This document shows positions 31,259-39,733 of a DNA stretch of 64,000 nt, one piece after another; position 1 is the stretch's first letter, and each line of letters opens with the position of its first letter. Under the pieces are notes generated by a model. That model had not been told where the DNA came from. It searched no databases and saw only the letters and a list, made by a program, of their open reading frames with translations. The position numbers were made by a program, and so were the translations under genes. Source of the DNA: Gilliamella sp. wkB112 (GTDB lineage Bacteria; Pseudomonadota; Gammaproteobacteria; Enterobacterales; Orbaceae); assembly GCF_001690685.1 (NCBI RefSeq), contig NZ_LZGL01000003.1:1-64000 (forward strand), read 5' to 3'.

Positions 31259-32575
31259 TTATAATTGAGATTTTTCTTGTTTCAATTCAGTCCAAAAATA
31301 AATACCAACATAAATAAAACAGACTAGTGGAACAATAAAAGCAAATTGCATTGATCCTATTTGATCAGAAACAAGTCCTTGGATTGCGGGCATAATGGCA
31401 CCTCCAATAATTGACATTACAATAATTGCTCCAGCAGTTTCAGTATATTTACTATCTACAACTTCTAAAGTTTTTGCATAAATGGTTGCCCAACACGGAC
31501 CAAACAATACACTAACAAAAACAGCTGCATATACAGCAGAAAAGTTTGGTATTAAAACTACATAAGCTAATGTAATACTTCCTACTATAGAGTAAACAAT
31601 AAGTACTTTAGTTGGATTGAAGCGTGTCATTAAAAAATTAGCAATAAATTTACCAATAAAGAAACATACAAAACTAAAAATCATAAAATTAGAGGCATAT
31701 CGTTCGTTGATGTCTCCAAGATTTAAAGCTAACCTAATGGTAAATGACCAGACAGTGACTTGCATACCTACATACATGAATTGCGCTATAATACCTTTTT
31801 TGAATCTATGGTTTGAAATCAAATATTTTAATGTGCTAGTTAAAGATTGCGATGTTGAATTATTTTTATCTTGTGATCTACATGATGGATACTGGGTTAT
31901 TAAAAATAATAAAAGAACAATAATAAGTACCATAATAAGGTATTTATAAGGTTGAAGAGTATACTCAAGCATAGATAAACGAAATTCATGTATTTGTTCT
32001 AGACTCATATTAGACATTTGAAGTTCAAGACTTTCTCCTTCTTGGAAAACAAGGTATTTCCCTAATACAATTCCTAGTAGTGCACCAATAGGATAAAAAG
32101 TTTGACTTATGTTTAAACGTAATGTAGCAAAATTTTTATTTCCTATCATAGAGCTATAAGTATTTGCAGATGTTTCAAGGAAACTTAAACCAATAGCAAT
32201 TGAAAAAATAGCAGCTAAAAACATTGTATAAGTTGCCATATGAGATGCAGGATAAAACATTAAGCAACCAATAATATAAAGGGTTAGTCCGATTAAAATA
32301 GCAGCTTTATAGCTTGTTTTTTTTATAATAAGTGACGAAGGTATTGCAATGATAAAATAACCACCATAAAATGCACTTTGGACTAATGCACTAGCAAAAT
32401 CACTTAGTGTAAATACACTTTTGAATTGAGTAATTAAAATATCATTTAAACTTGCAGCACATCCCCATAATGGAAATAAACAAGAAAGTAATATAAATTG
32501 AAATAAAGGTGTTTTATCTAAAAAGCCATCTGACATCTGAGAAATTTGTTTTAATTTTATTATGCTAAATTTCAT
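31259..32575 (-). CDS. deoP: Deoxyribose permease DeoP (FucP-type MFS)
   Basis: 438-residue sugar:H+ symporter of the fucose permease (FHS) branch of the major facilitator superfamily. About 12 hydrophobic segments are visible. Typical FHS features are LFPLWGCAASLNDILITQF near 34-52, SAFYGGYFIIAIPSS near 67-81, LETSANTYSSMIG near 133-145, and GGAIMPAIQG near 389. It lies 2 bp after deoK and 17 bp before deoX, so it is in one operon with them. Among FucP relatives the substrate 2-deoxy-D-ribose is inferred from the flanking kinase, aldolase and DeoR regulator. Confidence 0.82.
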   Translation of the reverse strand: MKFSIIKLKQISQMSDGFLDKTPLFQFILLSCLFPLWGCAASLNDILITQFKSVFTLSDFASALVQSAFYGGYFIIAIPSSLIIKKTSYKAAILIGLTLYIIGCLMFYPASHMATYTMFLAAIFSIAIGLSFLETSANTYSSMIGNKNFATLRLNISQTFYPIGALLGIVLGKYLVFQEGESLELQMSNMSLEQIHEFRLSMLEYTLQPYKYLIMVLIIVLLLFLITQYPSCRSQDKNNSTSQSLTSTLKYLISNHRFKKGIIAQFMYVGMQVTVWSFTIRLALNLGDINERYASNFMIFSFVCFFIGKFIANFLMTRFNPTKVLIVYSIVGSITLAYVVLIPNFSAVYAAVFVSVLFGPCWATIYAKTLEVVDSKYTETAGAIIVMSIIGGAIMPAIQGLVSDQIGSMQFAFIVPLVCFIYVGIYFWTELKQEKSQL

Positions 32576-32577
32576 AA

Positions 32578-33507
32578 TTAATCTCCTTTGGTTAGAGAAG
32601 ATAAAAATTCGTTAAATTGTTTATTATCAGGATAAGAGCGTTGAGTACCTTTTTGAGTTACACTCGCAGCAGAATAAGCTGATGCTTTATTTAAAGCTTT
32701 GATGATGTTGCGATTCTTAATATATTCACTAGCAAAACAGCCAATAAATGCATCCCCTGCACCACTTGTATCTATAGCATTTACTTTTATAGGATCTATT
32801 TGATGGATTTCATTTTTTGTCATCCATATAGAACCTTGACTGCCTAAGGTGATGATCAAATTTTTTAATCCTTTATCCAAAAGTACTTTTCCTGCTTTAT
32901 AGATAGCATCTTTACTGTTGACAGGCATATTTGTAAGTATTTCTAATTCTGTTTCGTTTGGAATAAAAAAATCACATTTACAAGCATATGAAATGTCTAA
33001 GTTTTTAATAGCTGGTGCAGGATTTAAAATTATTTCAATTTTATGTTGAACTGCAAAATCTATGGCGGCGTATACTGTTTGAATGGGGACTTCTAATTGT
33101 AATATTATTAAATTACATTGTGTTAAAGAATCTTTAGCATCAACAATATCTTGTGGAAGTAAGTAGTTATTTGCACCTTTAATTATTAAAATTCGATTTT
33201 GTGAATTTTTATCAACGAAGATTGGAGCAACACCACTGGACATATTTTTTATAATTTTAACATATTGAGTGTCAATTCCCATTTTATTAAAATTATTAAT
33301 TGTATTTTGACCAAATAAATCATCGCCAACTTTAGTTAACATCATAACCTCAGAACCTAATTTTGCTGCAGCTACGGCTTGATTGGCGCCTTTACCGCCG
33401 CAACCTATTTCAAATTCTGGTGCTTCTAGCGTCTCTCCTTGTTTGGGCATTTGATCAATATAAGTTATTAAATCGACCATGTTTGAACCAATAACAGCTA
33501 TTTTCAT
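32578..33507 (-). CDS. deoK: Deoxyribokinase (PfkB/ribokinase family)
   Basis: Ribokinase-family enzyme of 309 residues, expected to phosphorylate 2-deoxyribose to 2-deoxyribose-5-phosphate, the substrate of DeoC. GCGGKGANQAVAAAKLG is near 35-51, and the ATP/anion-hole motif DTSGAGDAFIG near 247-257 carries the catalytic aspartate. Family members phosphorylate ribose or deoxyribose; context (deoC, deoR, a FucP-type permease) favours deoxyribose. AGGAGG lies 9 nt before the ATG. A DeoR-type operator is 34 bp upstream of the start. Confidence 0.83.
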   Translation of the reverse strand: MKIAVIGSNMVDLITYIDQMPKQGETLEAPEFEIGCGGKGANQAVAAAKLGSEVMMLTKVGDDLFGQNTINNFNKMGIDTQYVKIIKNMSSGVAPIFVDKNSQNRILIIKGANNYLLPQDIVDAKDSLTQCNLIILQLEVPIQTVYAAIDFAVQHKIEIILNPAPAIKNLDISYACKCDFFIPNETELEILTNMPVNSKDAIYKAGKVLLDKGLKNLIITLGSQGSIWMTKNEIHQIDPIKVNAIDTSGAGDAFIGCFASEYIKNRNIIKALNKASAYSAASVTQKGTQRSYPDNKQFNEFLSSLTKGD

Positions 33508-33540
33508 ATTTATTTTCCTCCTATATTTTTTATTATTTTA

Positions 33541-33556
33541 TGTTAAGATTTTAACA
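33541..33556. promoter_or_regulatory. DeoR-type operator O1 (deoK side)
   Basis: TGTTAAGATTTTAACA: inverted repeat TGTTA-N6-TAACA. It agrees with the E. coli DeoR palindrome TGTTAGAATTCTAACA at 13 of 16 positions. It lies 34 bp upstream of deoK, in a region that also encodes the cognate DeoR nearby. Confidence 0.75.
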
Positions 33557-33580
33557 AAATTAACTATAATTTGTTATTAT

Positions 33581-33596
33581 TGTGACGTATGTCGCG
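33581..33596. promoter_or_regulatory. Candidate CRP site in deo control region
   Basis: TGTGA-CGTATG-TCGCG keeps one perfect CRP half-site and a partial second one. Its centre is about 58 bp upstream of the start expected from TATAAT at 33635-33640. E. coli deo genes are CRP-controlled, which makes the site reasonable. Confidence 0.45.
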
Positions 33597-33634
33597 TTTA
33601 TAAATTTTATCTTTTACTTTCATTAGGTTTTAAC

Positions 33635-33640
33635 TATAAT
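33635..33640 (+). promoter_or_regulatory. Candidate deoC -10 box
   Basis: TATAAT at 33635-33640, with a second TATAAT at 33660-33665. No good -35 accompanies either, as is common for CRP-dependent promoters. Which one is used cannot be settled from sequence. Confidence 0.4.
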
Positions 33641-33668
33641 AATTTTAATTAATTATGTTTATAATTTG

Positions 33669-33686
33669 ATGTTATATAAATAACAT
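33669..33686. promoter_or_regulatory. DeoR-type operator O2 (deoC side)
   Basis: Perfect inverted repeat ATGTTAT / ATAACAT with a 4-nt centre, containing TGTTA-N6-TAACA with the same half-site spacing as O1. It lies between the candidate -10 boxes and deoC. O1 and O2 are 129 bp apart, centre to centre. Confidence 0.65.
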
Positions 33687-33720
33687 TTGGTACTGATAAA
33701 ATAATTTGAGGAAAATGATT

Positions 33721-34386
33721 ATGAATTATGCGAAATATATTGATCATACTTTGCTTGTTATGAATGCAACAAAAGAACAAATTCATAAATTGTGTGATGA
33801 AGCAAGAGAATATAATTTTTATTCAGTTTGTGTTAATTCCGGTTATGTTCCATTAGCAGCTGATTTATTAAAAGGTAGTAATGTAAAGGTTTGTTCAGTT
33901 GTTGGTTTTCCTTTAGGGGCAATGCTAACCTCGGTTAAAGTTTTTGAAACTGAAATGGCGATAAAATCCGGCGCACAAGAGATTGATATGGTAATTAACG
34001 TTGGCTGGTTAAAAAGTAATGCTTGGAAAGAAGTAAAAGAAGATATTGATGCGGTATTTAAAGCTTGCGGAAATGTGCCATTAAAAGTTATTTTAGAAAC
34101 ATGTTTATTATCTAAAGAAGAAATTGTAAAAATTTGTTTGATTTGTAAAGAAATAGGTGTAGCCTTTGTTAAAACTTCAACAGGTTTTAGTGTTTCAGGG
34201 GCAACGATTGAAGATGTTAAATTGATGCGTGAAACAGTAGGTGATAAAATTGGAGTAAAAGCATCTGGTGGTATTAGGGATCGTAGCACGGCTGAAAAGA
34301 TGATACAAGCAGGAGCAACTCGATTAGGGGCAAGTGCTGGTATTGCTATAGTTTCTGGTAATTCAATATCATCAAGTAATTATTAA
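33721..34386 (+). CDS. deoC: Deoxyribose-phosphate aldolase DeoC
   Basis: DeoC cleaves 2-deoxyribose-5-phosphate to glyceraldehyde-3-phosphate and acetaldehyde. It is 221 residues from ATG 33721, 9 nt after GAGG; ATG 33715 and TTG 33706 are also in frame. YIDHTLL near 5-11, SVVGFPLGA near 60-68, EIDMVINVG near 86-94 and the Schiff-base lysine in [10 protein letters not shown] near 149-158, then [10 protein letters not shown] near 178, are all present. It is shorter than E. coli DeoC (259) and closer in length and motif wording to the Bacillus-type enzyme. It is divergent from deoK-deoP-deoX and 49 bp before deoR. Confidence 0.93.
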   Translation: MNYAKYIDHTLLVMNATKEQIHKLCDEAREYNFYSVCVNSGYVPLAADLLKGSNVKVCSVVGFPLGAMLTSVKVFETEMAIKSGAQEIDMVINVGWLKSNAWKEVKEDIDAVFKACGNVPLKVILETCLLSKEEIVKICLICKEIGVAFVKTSTGFSVSGATIEDVKLMRETVGDKIGVKASGGIRDRSTAEKMIQAGATRLGASAGIAIVSGNSISSSNY

Positions 34387-34435
34387 TTTGTTCATAAACT
34401 GCTATAAATAGTTTATTGATGTTGATGGATAATAT

Positions 34436-35197
34436 ATGGTAACGCAACCACAAAAAAGAGTTGATGAGCTTACTAAAATTTTAAAAACTACGGATAAAAT
34501 TCATTTAAAAGAGGCTGCAGAAATATTAGCAGTATCTGAAATGACTATTCGCAGAGATATTAACAGTCAACCAACATCATTAACTGTTTTAGGTGGTTAT
34601 GTTGTCAGTGAAGTTCGCCATAATTTAACACAATATTTTGTTTCGGATCAGCAAGATAAGCAAGTTAAAGAAAAAAGTTATATAGCTAAACTTGCTGGTC
34701 AATTAGTTTGTGAAAATGATACTATTTTTTTTGATTGTGGTACTACAATGTCGTTCATTATCGATGCTATTGATAATGAAGTTACTTTTACCGCAATTTG
34801 TTATTCATTAAATGCATTTTTAGCATTACAAAATAAACCCAATTGTAAGATAATTTTATGTGGTGGACATTATCAACAAAATAATGCAATTTTCACAAAT
34901 ATTATTCAGCCTAATCAATTGGATTATATTTGTCCAAATAAAGCTTTTATTTCAGCTGCAGGTATTGATCTGACCCGAGGGGTCACTTGTTATCATTTTG
35001 AAGAACTGGCTATGAAATTACTAGCTATAAAAAAATCAAGCCATAATATTTTAATTGCAGATCATACTAAATTCAATCAAGTTAAACCTGCTTTCATTAA
35101 TGATTTAGTATCTTTTAGTCAAATCATTACTGATAAAGAACCACCAAAAGATTTTATTAAATTTTTTGATAAAAATAATATAAGTTTATTATATTAA
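34436..35197 (+). CDS. deoR: Deoxyribose regulon repressor DeoR
   Basis: DeoR-family repressor of 253 residues, close to E. coli DeoR (252). The N-terminal helix-turn-helix ([20 protein letters not shown], about 25-44) and the effector domain [23 protein letters not shown] (about 98-120) match E. coli DeoR almost segment by segment, including [10 protein letters not shown] and SAAGIDL. Family DeoR responds to deoxyribose-5-phosphate. Two TGTTA-N6-TAACA operators flank the deoK/deoC promoters, as its target sites would. dxr starts one base after its stop, so dxr is probably transcribed with it. Confidence 0.92.
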   Translation: MVTQPQKRVDELTKILKTTDKIHLKEAAEILAVSEMTIRRDINSQPTSLTVLGGYVVSEVRHNLTQYFVSDQQDKQVKEKSYIAKLAGQLVCENDTIFFDCGTTMSFIIDAIDNEVTFTAICYSLNAFLALQNKPNCKIILCGGHYQQNNAIFTNIIQPNQLDYICPNKAFISAAGIDLTRGVTCYHFEELAMKLLAIKKSSHNILIADHTKFNQVKPAFINDLVSFSQIITDKEPPKDFIKFFDKNNISLLY

Positions 35198-35198
35198 T

Positions 35199-36377
35199 AT
35201 GAAAAATATCACAATTTTAGGATCAACTGGGTCAATTGGTTGTAGTACATTAGCGGTTATTCGCCAAAATCCCAATTTGTTTAAAGTTATTGCCTTAGTG
35301 GGCGGCAACAATGTTACCAAAATGATGGCGCAATGCCTTGAGTTTGAACCTAAATATGTAGCTATGGCTAATAAACATGCCGCTATGCAACTTAAACATC
35401 AATTGGTTGATCTAAAATTGGATATTGAGGTTTTGGCTGGTGAGCAGGCTATTTGTGATTTAGCGCAGCTTGCTGAAGTCGATTATGTAATGGCGGCAAT
35501 TGTTGGGGCTGCTGGTTTAAAACCTACACTGGCAGCAATTCATAAAGGTAAGCGTATTTTATTAGCAAATAAAGAATCACTAGTAACTTGTGGTCATTTA
35601 TTTATGCAAGCGGTTAAACAGTATGGTGCGCAGTTGTTACCCGTTGATAGCGAACATAATGCTATTTTTCAAAGTTTGCCTTTTGCTGTGCAGCAAGATT
35701 TAGGTTTTGCTAACTTGGTTGATTATGGAATCTCTAAAATTGTTTTAACTGGATCTGGTGGACCATTTCGAGATGTGGATGTAAATAAGCTGACTTCTGT
35801 TACCCCGGAACAAGCTATCGCTCATCCTAATTGGTCAATGGGTAAAAAGATTTCGGTCGATTCCGCAACGATGATGAATAAAGGCCTTGAATATATAGAA
35901 GCGCGTTGGTTATTTAATGCCCGTCCTCAGGAAATGGAAATTATTATTCATCCACAGTCTATTATTCATTCCATGGTCCGTTACTTAGATGGTAGTGTGG
36001 TGGCGGAGCTTGGCGTTCCAGATATGTGTACGCCGATCGCTTATGCTATGTCTTATCCTGATCGCGTGCCATCAACGGTGCCACCATTAGATTTTAGCCA
36101 GATTTCAGCGTTAACCTTTAATGAGCCTGATTTTAATCGCTACCCATGCTTGAAATTAGCCATTGATGCCTCTAATCAAGGCCAAGCGGCGACTACTGTG
36201 CTCAATGCCGCTAATGAAGTTGCGGTTGAGGCATTTTTGCAAAATAAAATTGGTTTTATGGACATTGCTAAAAATGTAGCAACGGTTTTAAATAAACTTA
36301 ACTTACCCGAACCATCAACTATTGATGATGTATTAGCTATTGATGAATGGGCAAGATCACAGAGCAGTGTTTTGTAA
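35199..36377 (+). CDS. dxr: 1-Deoxy-D-xylulose 5-phosphate reductoisomerase Dxr
   Basis: Dxr makes 2-C-methyl-D-erythritol 4-phosphate with NADPH, the first committed step of the MEP isoprenoid pathway and essential. It is 392 residues, against 398 in E. coli. The NADPH motif GSTGSIG is at 7-13, [12 protein letters not shown] near 119-130, metal/substrate [10 protein letters not shown] near 148-157, and [16 protein letters not shown] near 223-238. It follows deoR by one base with no good ribosome site, implying translational coupling. Codons here look less A/T-extreme than in the deo genes. The usual flanks frr (left) and uppS (right) are both displaced. Confidence 0.96.
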   Translation: MKNITILGSTGSIGCSTLAVIRQNPNLFKVIALVGGNNVTKMMAQCLEFEPKYVAMANKHAAMQLKHQLVDLKLDIEVLAGEQAICDLAQLAEVDYVMAAIVGAAGLKPTLAAIHKGKRILLANKESLVTCGHLFMQAVKQYGAQLLPVDSEHNAIFQSLPFAVQQDLGFANLVDYGISKIVLTGSGGPFRDVDVNKLTSVTPEQAIAHPNWSMGKKISVDSATMMNKGLEYIEARWLFNARPQEMEIIIHPQSIIHSMVRYLDGSVVAELGVPDMCTPIAYAMSYPDRVPSTVPPLDFSQISALTFNEPDFNRYPCLKLAIDASNQGQAATTVLNAANEVAVEAFLQNKIGFMDIAKNVATVLNKLNLPEPSTIDDVLAIDEWARSQSSVL

Positions 36378-36393
36378 TAATAATGTAATTTTA

Positions 36394-36954
36394 TTAGTTA
36401 GGTAGTTGTTTATAAACGCGACAAGGACTTCCCAATGCTACAACATTATTAGGAATATCACGATCAACAATACTACCAGCCGCAATCACCGAATTATCAC
36501 CAATTGTTACTCCTGGAAGTACTATCACATTGCCCCCAATCCAAACACTATTACCGATGGTAATTGGTTTTGCAAACTCAAGGCCGCTATTACGAATCCC
36601 GCTCTCAAGAGGATGCCCTGAGGTATAAAAACCACAATTGGGTGCAACAAGCACATTATCACCAAATGAAATTCGAGCTGCATCTAACATGATGCAGTTA
36701 AAGTTAGCAAAAAAATTCTCACCAATTTCAATGTTATAGCCATAATCGCATTGAAAGCCAGACATAATGGTAAATTGCTGTGCTGTTTTACCCAATAAGG
36801 TCTCAAACAATTGCTTACGTTTATCAACCTCTAATGGTGATAGTTGATTTAGTTGAAAACAAAGGTCTTGAGCATAAAGACGTTCATTGGCTAGTGAAAT
36901 ATCTGCACAAGGATCATAAAGAAGACCCGCTAACATTTTCTCTTTTTCTATCAT
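36394..36954 (-). CDS. Maltose/galactoside O-acetyltransferase-family protein
   Basis: Sugar O-acetyltransferase of the Maa/LacA/NodL type, using acetyl-CoA, 186 residues. The N-terminal mac domain (KEKMLAGLLYDPCADISLANER, about 4-25) is followed by a left-handed beta helix of hexapeptide repeats (GDNVLVAPN to IGDNSVIAAG), with the catalytic-type histidine in YTSGHPL near 112-118. The true sugar acceptor is unknown; such enzymes probably detoxify non-metabolised sugars. It lies 4 bp after cscK and so belongs to the sucrose unit. It converges with dxr, with no terminator visible in the 16-bp gap. Confidence 0.87.
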   Translation of the reverse strand: MIEKEKMLAGLLYDPCADISLANERLYAQDLCFQLNQLSPLEVDKRKQLFETLLGKTAQQFTIMSGFQCDYGYNIEIGENFFANFNCIMLDAARISFGDNVLVAPNCGFYTSGHPLESGIRNSGLEFAKPITIGNSVWIGGNVIVLPGVTIGDNSVIAAGSIVDRDIPNNVVALGSPCRVYKQLPN

Positions 36955-36958
36955 AATA

Positions 36959-37918
36959 TTAACTTACCTGCTTAGCTGATAAAGTTGGATTATCACTAAT
37001 AAAAGATTGTAAAAAAGCACTATCAGGTAACGCGGTTAATGCCCCTTTTTTAGTTGTGGCTAAAGCTCCACATGCACTAGCAATGGTCATCATACTTTCT
37101 AACATTAGCTTATCCTCAGGCATGCCTGAGGAAGCAATACTACTTAATAAACCAGCAACAAATGCATCGCCAGCACCAGTGGTATCAACGCTATTTACGT
37201 GATAAGCGTCAAAAGAGAAAAATTTATCCTGCCATAATACTATACTGCCTTCACTACCTTTGGTTACTAGTTTTAATGGTGCTTGATAATGTTGTTGTAG
37301 TTTTTGTAATGCTTTATCCCAATCATTACATTCGGTTAACCAAAAAAGCTCATCGTCCGAAAGTTTCAATATGTCGGCATCATGGCAAAATTGATTAATT
37401 ATAATGCGCATTTCATTTTTATCGGCCCACATCTGTTCACGCAAATTGACATCAAAACTAATTAATCCATTTTTTGCGGTAAGCTTTTCTATTGCTGCCT
37501 TTAATGTTTGCCTACATGTTTTACCAACTAAGGCTAAAGAACAAAAATGTATAATATCTTGGTTAAAATTGGGAATGGCTTGTTCTGATAAAAATTGATC
37601 AGCTGATGGAGAAACCAGAAAGGTAAAACTACGTTCACCATTATCACCTAAATCAACTACTACAGTGCTGGTTCTGTGGTTATCATCTTTTTCAAGACTT
37701 TGGCAATCAACATGGTATTCGTTAAAAGTTGTTTCCATAAAATGGCCAAAAGGATCATTACCAACTCGACCAATAAAAGCTGAAGGTAGCCCTAATTTTG
37801 CTACTCCAATAGCAACATTAGCTGGTGCACCGCCCGCACAAGCCTGATAATTCATATTACCAAAAGGTAATAAATCAATAACTGCATCTCCAAGAGACCA
37901 AACTTTAGTATTATTCAT
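36959..37918 (-). CDS. cscK: Fructokinase CscK (PfkB family)
   Basis: Fructokinase of the sucrose pathway, phosphorylating fructose released by CscA. It is 319 residues. The start VWSLGDAVIDLLPFG, then ACAGGAPANVAIGVAKLG near 27-44, IGRVGNDPFGHFM, and the catalytic DTTGAGDAFVAGLL near 241-254 match E. coli CscK closely. It is divergent from cscA; the shared 294-bp region carries two palindromic operators and a perfect CRP site. ScrK is the equivalent name in PTS-type sucrose operons, but the neighbours here are csc-type (permease and hydrolase). Confidence 0.92.
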   Translation of the reverse strand: MNNTKVWSLGDAVIDLLPFGNMNYQACAGGAPANVAIGVAKLGLPSAFIGRVGNDPFGHFMETTFNEYHVDCQSLEKDDNHRTSTVVVDLGDNGERSFTFLVSPSADQFLSEQAIPNFNQDIIHFCSLALVGKTCRQTLKAAIEKLTAKNGLISFDVNLREQMWADKNEMRIIINQFCHDADILKLSDDELFWLTECNDWDKALQKLQQHYQAPLKLVTKGSEGSIVLWQDKFFSFDAYHVNSVDTTGAGDAFVAGLLSSIASSGMPEDKLMLESMMTIASACGALATTKKGALTALPDSAFLQSFISDNPTLSAKQVS

Positions 37919-38083
37919 TTTGTTACTCTTTTTTTATTAATGATAGTTATACATGGTTTAACGCAAATAACTGTATAAATTTGAATTGTAAAAAAATATA
38001 TTATTAGTTTATTGCTAACAATTAATAAACAATAGTTACATTTTATTATCTATAGACTAATTTAATTCTAAAAAAAATCATTG

Positions 38084-38093
38084 TTAACGTTAA
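38084..38093. promoter_or_regulatory. CscR operator O1 (cscK/cscA control region)
   Basis: TTAACGTTAA palindrome within TGTTAACGTTAAAA. The same core recurs at 38141 and 40909, always upstream of sucrose genes, as expected for the LacI-type CscR encoded nearby. Confidence 0.7.
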
Positions 38094-38098
38094 AAATG

Positions 38099-38114
38099 TG
38101 TGACAGTCATCACA
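38099..38114. promoter_or_regulatory. CRP site in csc control region
   Basis: TGTGA-CAGTCA-TCACA matches the CRP consensus half-sites perfectly. It lies between the two CscR operators and can serve cscA and, divergently, cscK. Confidence 0.8.
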
Positions 38115-38139
38115 TATTTTACCTTTTATTTCACTTAAA

Positions 38140-38151
38140 GTTAACGTTAAC
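38140..38151. promoter_or_regulatory. CscR operator O2 (cscA side)
   Basis: Perfect 12-bp palindrome GTTAACGTTAAC, 61 bp before cscA. O1 and O2 are 57 bp apart, centre to centre. In the rest of this 294-bp region I see only AT-rich sequence. Confidence 0.75.
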
Positions 38152-38212
38152 AAATTTATTTAAGGTAGTATATGATTTATTAATTTGATAAGGAATAAAA
38201 AAAGGGGTTTTT

Positions 38213-39682
38213 ATGTCTACTGCTATTAATAAAGCTAATCAAGCTGTTAAAAATTTAGAAAAACAAATGAACAAACAATATTATCCTCATTTTCATATAT
38301 CACCCCTTGCGGGTTGGATGAATGATCCTAATGGATTGATCTATTTTAAAGGTCAATATCATGCTTTTTTCCAACATCATCCTTATGATGAAAATTGGGG
38401 ACCAATGCACTGGGGGCATGTCGTTAGTGATGATTTAGTGACATGGCGAAGGTTACCTATTGCTATTGCACCAGGTGATGAGTTTGATAAGAGTGGTTGT
38501 TTTTCTGGTTCTGCAGTAGATAATAATGGTGAATTATGTTTAATTTATACTGGCCATATTTGGTTATCTGGTAGCGGTAATGAAGAAAAAATTCGTCAAA
38601 CTCAATGTCTGGCAACCAGTAAAGATGGTATTCATTTTGAAAAACACGGTACTATCGTTGCGCCAAAAGAAGGTATTATGCATTTTCGTGATCCTAAAGT
38701 ATGGCAACAAGATGGTAAATGGTGGATGGTAGTTGGACAACGTGATTTACAAGATGTTGGTCAAATTTTACTTTATTATTCAAACGATCTTAAAAGCTGG
38801 ACATTGGATCAGGTATTGGTTAGTGATATCGATCCAAATGTGTATATGCTTGAATGTCCGGATTTTTTCCCTCTTGGTGATAAATGGATCTTGATGTTTT
38901 CCCCGCAAGGTATGCAAGCCAAAGGTTATAAATACCGAAATCGTTTTCAATCTGGTTATATTGTTGGTAATTGGCAACCAGGACAACAATTTTCAATTAT
39001 TAAACCTTTCCAAGAAATGGATTTTGGTCATGATTTTTATGCACCACAATCATTTCTTGCTGCAGATGGTCGCCGTATTATTTTTGCTTGGATGGATATA
39101 TGGGAATCAATCATGCCAAGTAAGCTAGATAAATGGATGGGAGCTTTTACGTTGCCGCGAGAATTGATTTTGGATAGTAATAATAACGTTCGTAATCGTC
39201 CAGTGAAAGAACTTGAAGCATTGCGTGAAAAACCAAAATCATTAAGTGATATAAAACTTAATAATGAACTATTAAATACTGATATTGAATCTATTAGTTG
39301 TGAACTTAACGCTGAGTTTGATTTGAAGCAAAGCACTGCTGAGCGTTTTGGTTTACAGTTAGCTGCGACTAAAGATGGTAAACAAGCGACGTTCCTTTAT
39401 GTAGATTTACAGTCAAAACGTATTGTACTTGACCGTAGTCTTTCTGGCATTTCATTAAAAGGCTATCGCAGCGTTCCATTGCCAAAAACTAAAAAATTAT
39501 CATTACATGTTTATGTTGATGCTTCCTCGGTTGAAGTGTTTGTTAATGGTGATTTGTATAGTTTTTCAAGTCGTATTTATCCAAAATTGCCAGCAAAACG
39601 TATGGTTAATCTATTTGCGGAAAATGGTACCGCTAAAATTACCAAATTAGAAAGTTGGCAATTAAAATCAATCTATGAATAG
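38213..39682 (+). CDS. cscA: Sucrose-6-phosphate hydrolase / sucrose hydrolase CscA (GH32)
   Basis: Glycoside hydrolase family 32 beta-fructosidase that splits sucrose to glucose and fructose in the cytoplasm; no signal peptide is present. It is 489 residues. The nucleophile motif WMNDPNGL is near 35-42, FQHHPYDENWGPMHWGH near 54-70, the RDP motif FRDPKVW near 161-167 with its stabilising aspartate, and the acid/base glutamate in LECPDFFPLG near 220-229. A C-terminal beta-sandwich follows (about 360-485). AAAGGGG precedes the ATG. Partner genes are cscK, cscR and cscB, making free sucrose the likely substrate. Confidence 0.94.
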   Translation: MSTAINKANQAVKNLEKQMNKQYYPHFHISPLAGWMNDPNGLIYFKGQYHAFFQHHPYDENWGPMHWGHVVSDDLVTWRRLPIAIAPGDEFDKSGCFSGSAVDNNGELCLIYTGHIWLSGSGNEEKIRQTQCLATSKDGIHFEKHGTIVAPKEGIMHFRDPKVWQQDGKWWMVVGQRDLQDVGQILLYYSNDLKSWTLDQVLVSDIDPNVYMLECPDFFPLGDKWILMFSPQGMQAKGYKYRNRFQSGYIVGNWQPGQQFSIIKPFQEMDFGHDFYAPQSFLAADGRRIIFAWMDIWESIMPSKLDKWMGAFTLPRELILDSNNNVRNRPVKELEALREKPKSLSDIKLNNELLNTDIESISCELNAEFDLKQSTAERFGLQLAATKDGKQATFLYVDLQSKRIVLDRSLSGISLKGYRSVPLPKTKKLSLHVYVDASSVEVFVNGDLYSFSSRIYPKLPAKRMVNLFAENGTAKITKLESWQLKSIYE

Positions 39683-39693
39683 TTTGACATTTT

Positions 39694-39719
39694 ACCTCAT
39701 CATCTTGTGGTGGTGAGGT
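39694..39719. terminator. Bidirectional hairpin between cscA and cscR
   Basis: CCTCATCATC (39695-39704) pairs with GGTGGTGAGG (39709-39718), with two G-U pairs and a TTGT loop, midway between two convergent stops. T-tracts are weak on both sides, so efficiency is uncertain. Confidence 0.55.
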
Positions 39720-39733
39720 TATTACAATACAGT

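Noticed and set aside
33843-34289. Minus-strand open frame of 148 codons
   Set aside because: It is antisense inside deoC, whose motifs are intact; no ribosome site or recognisable domain.
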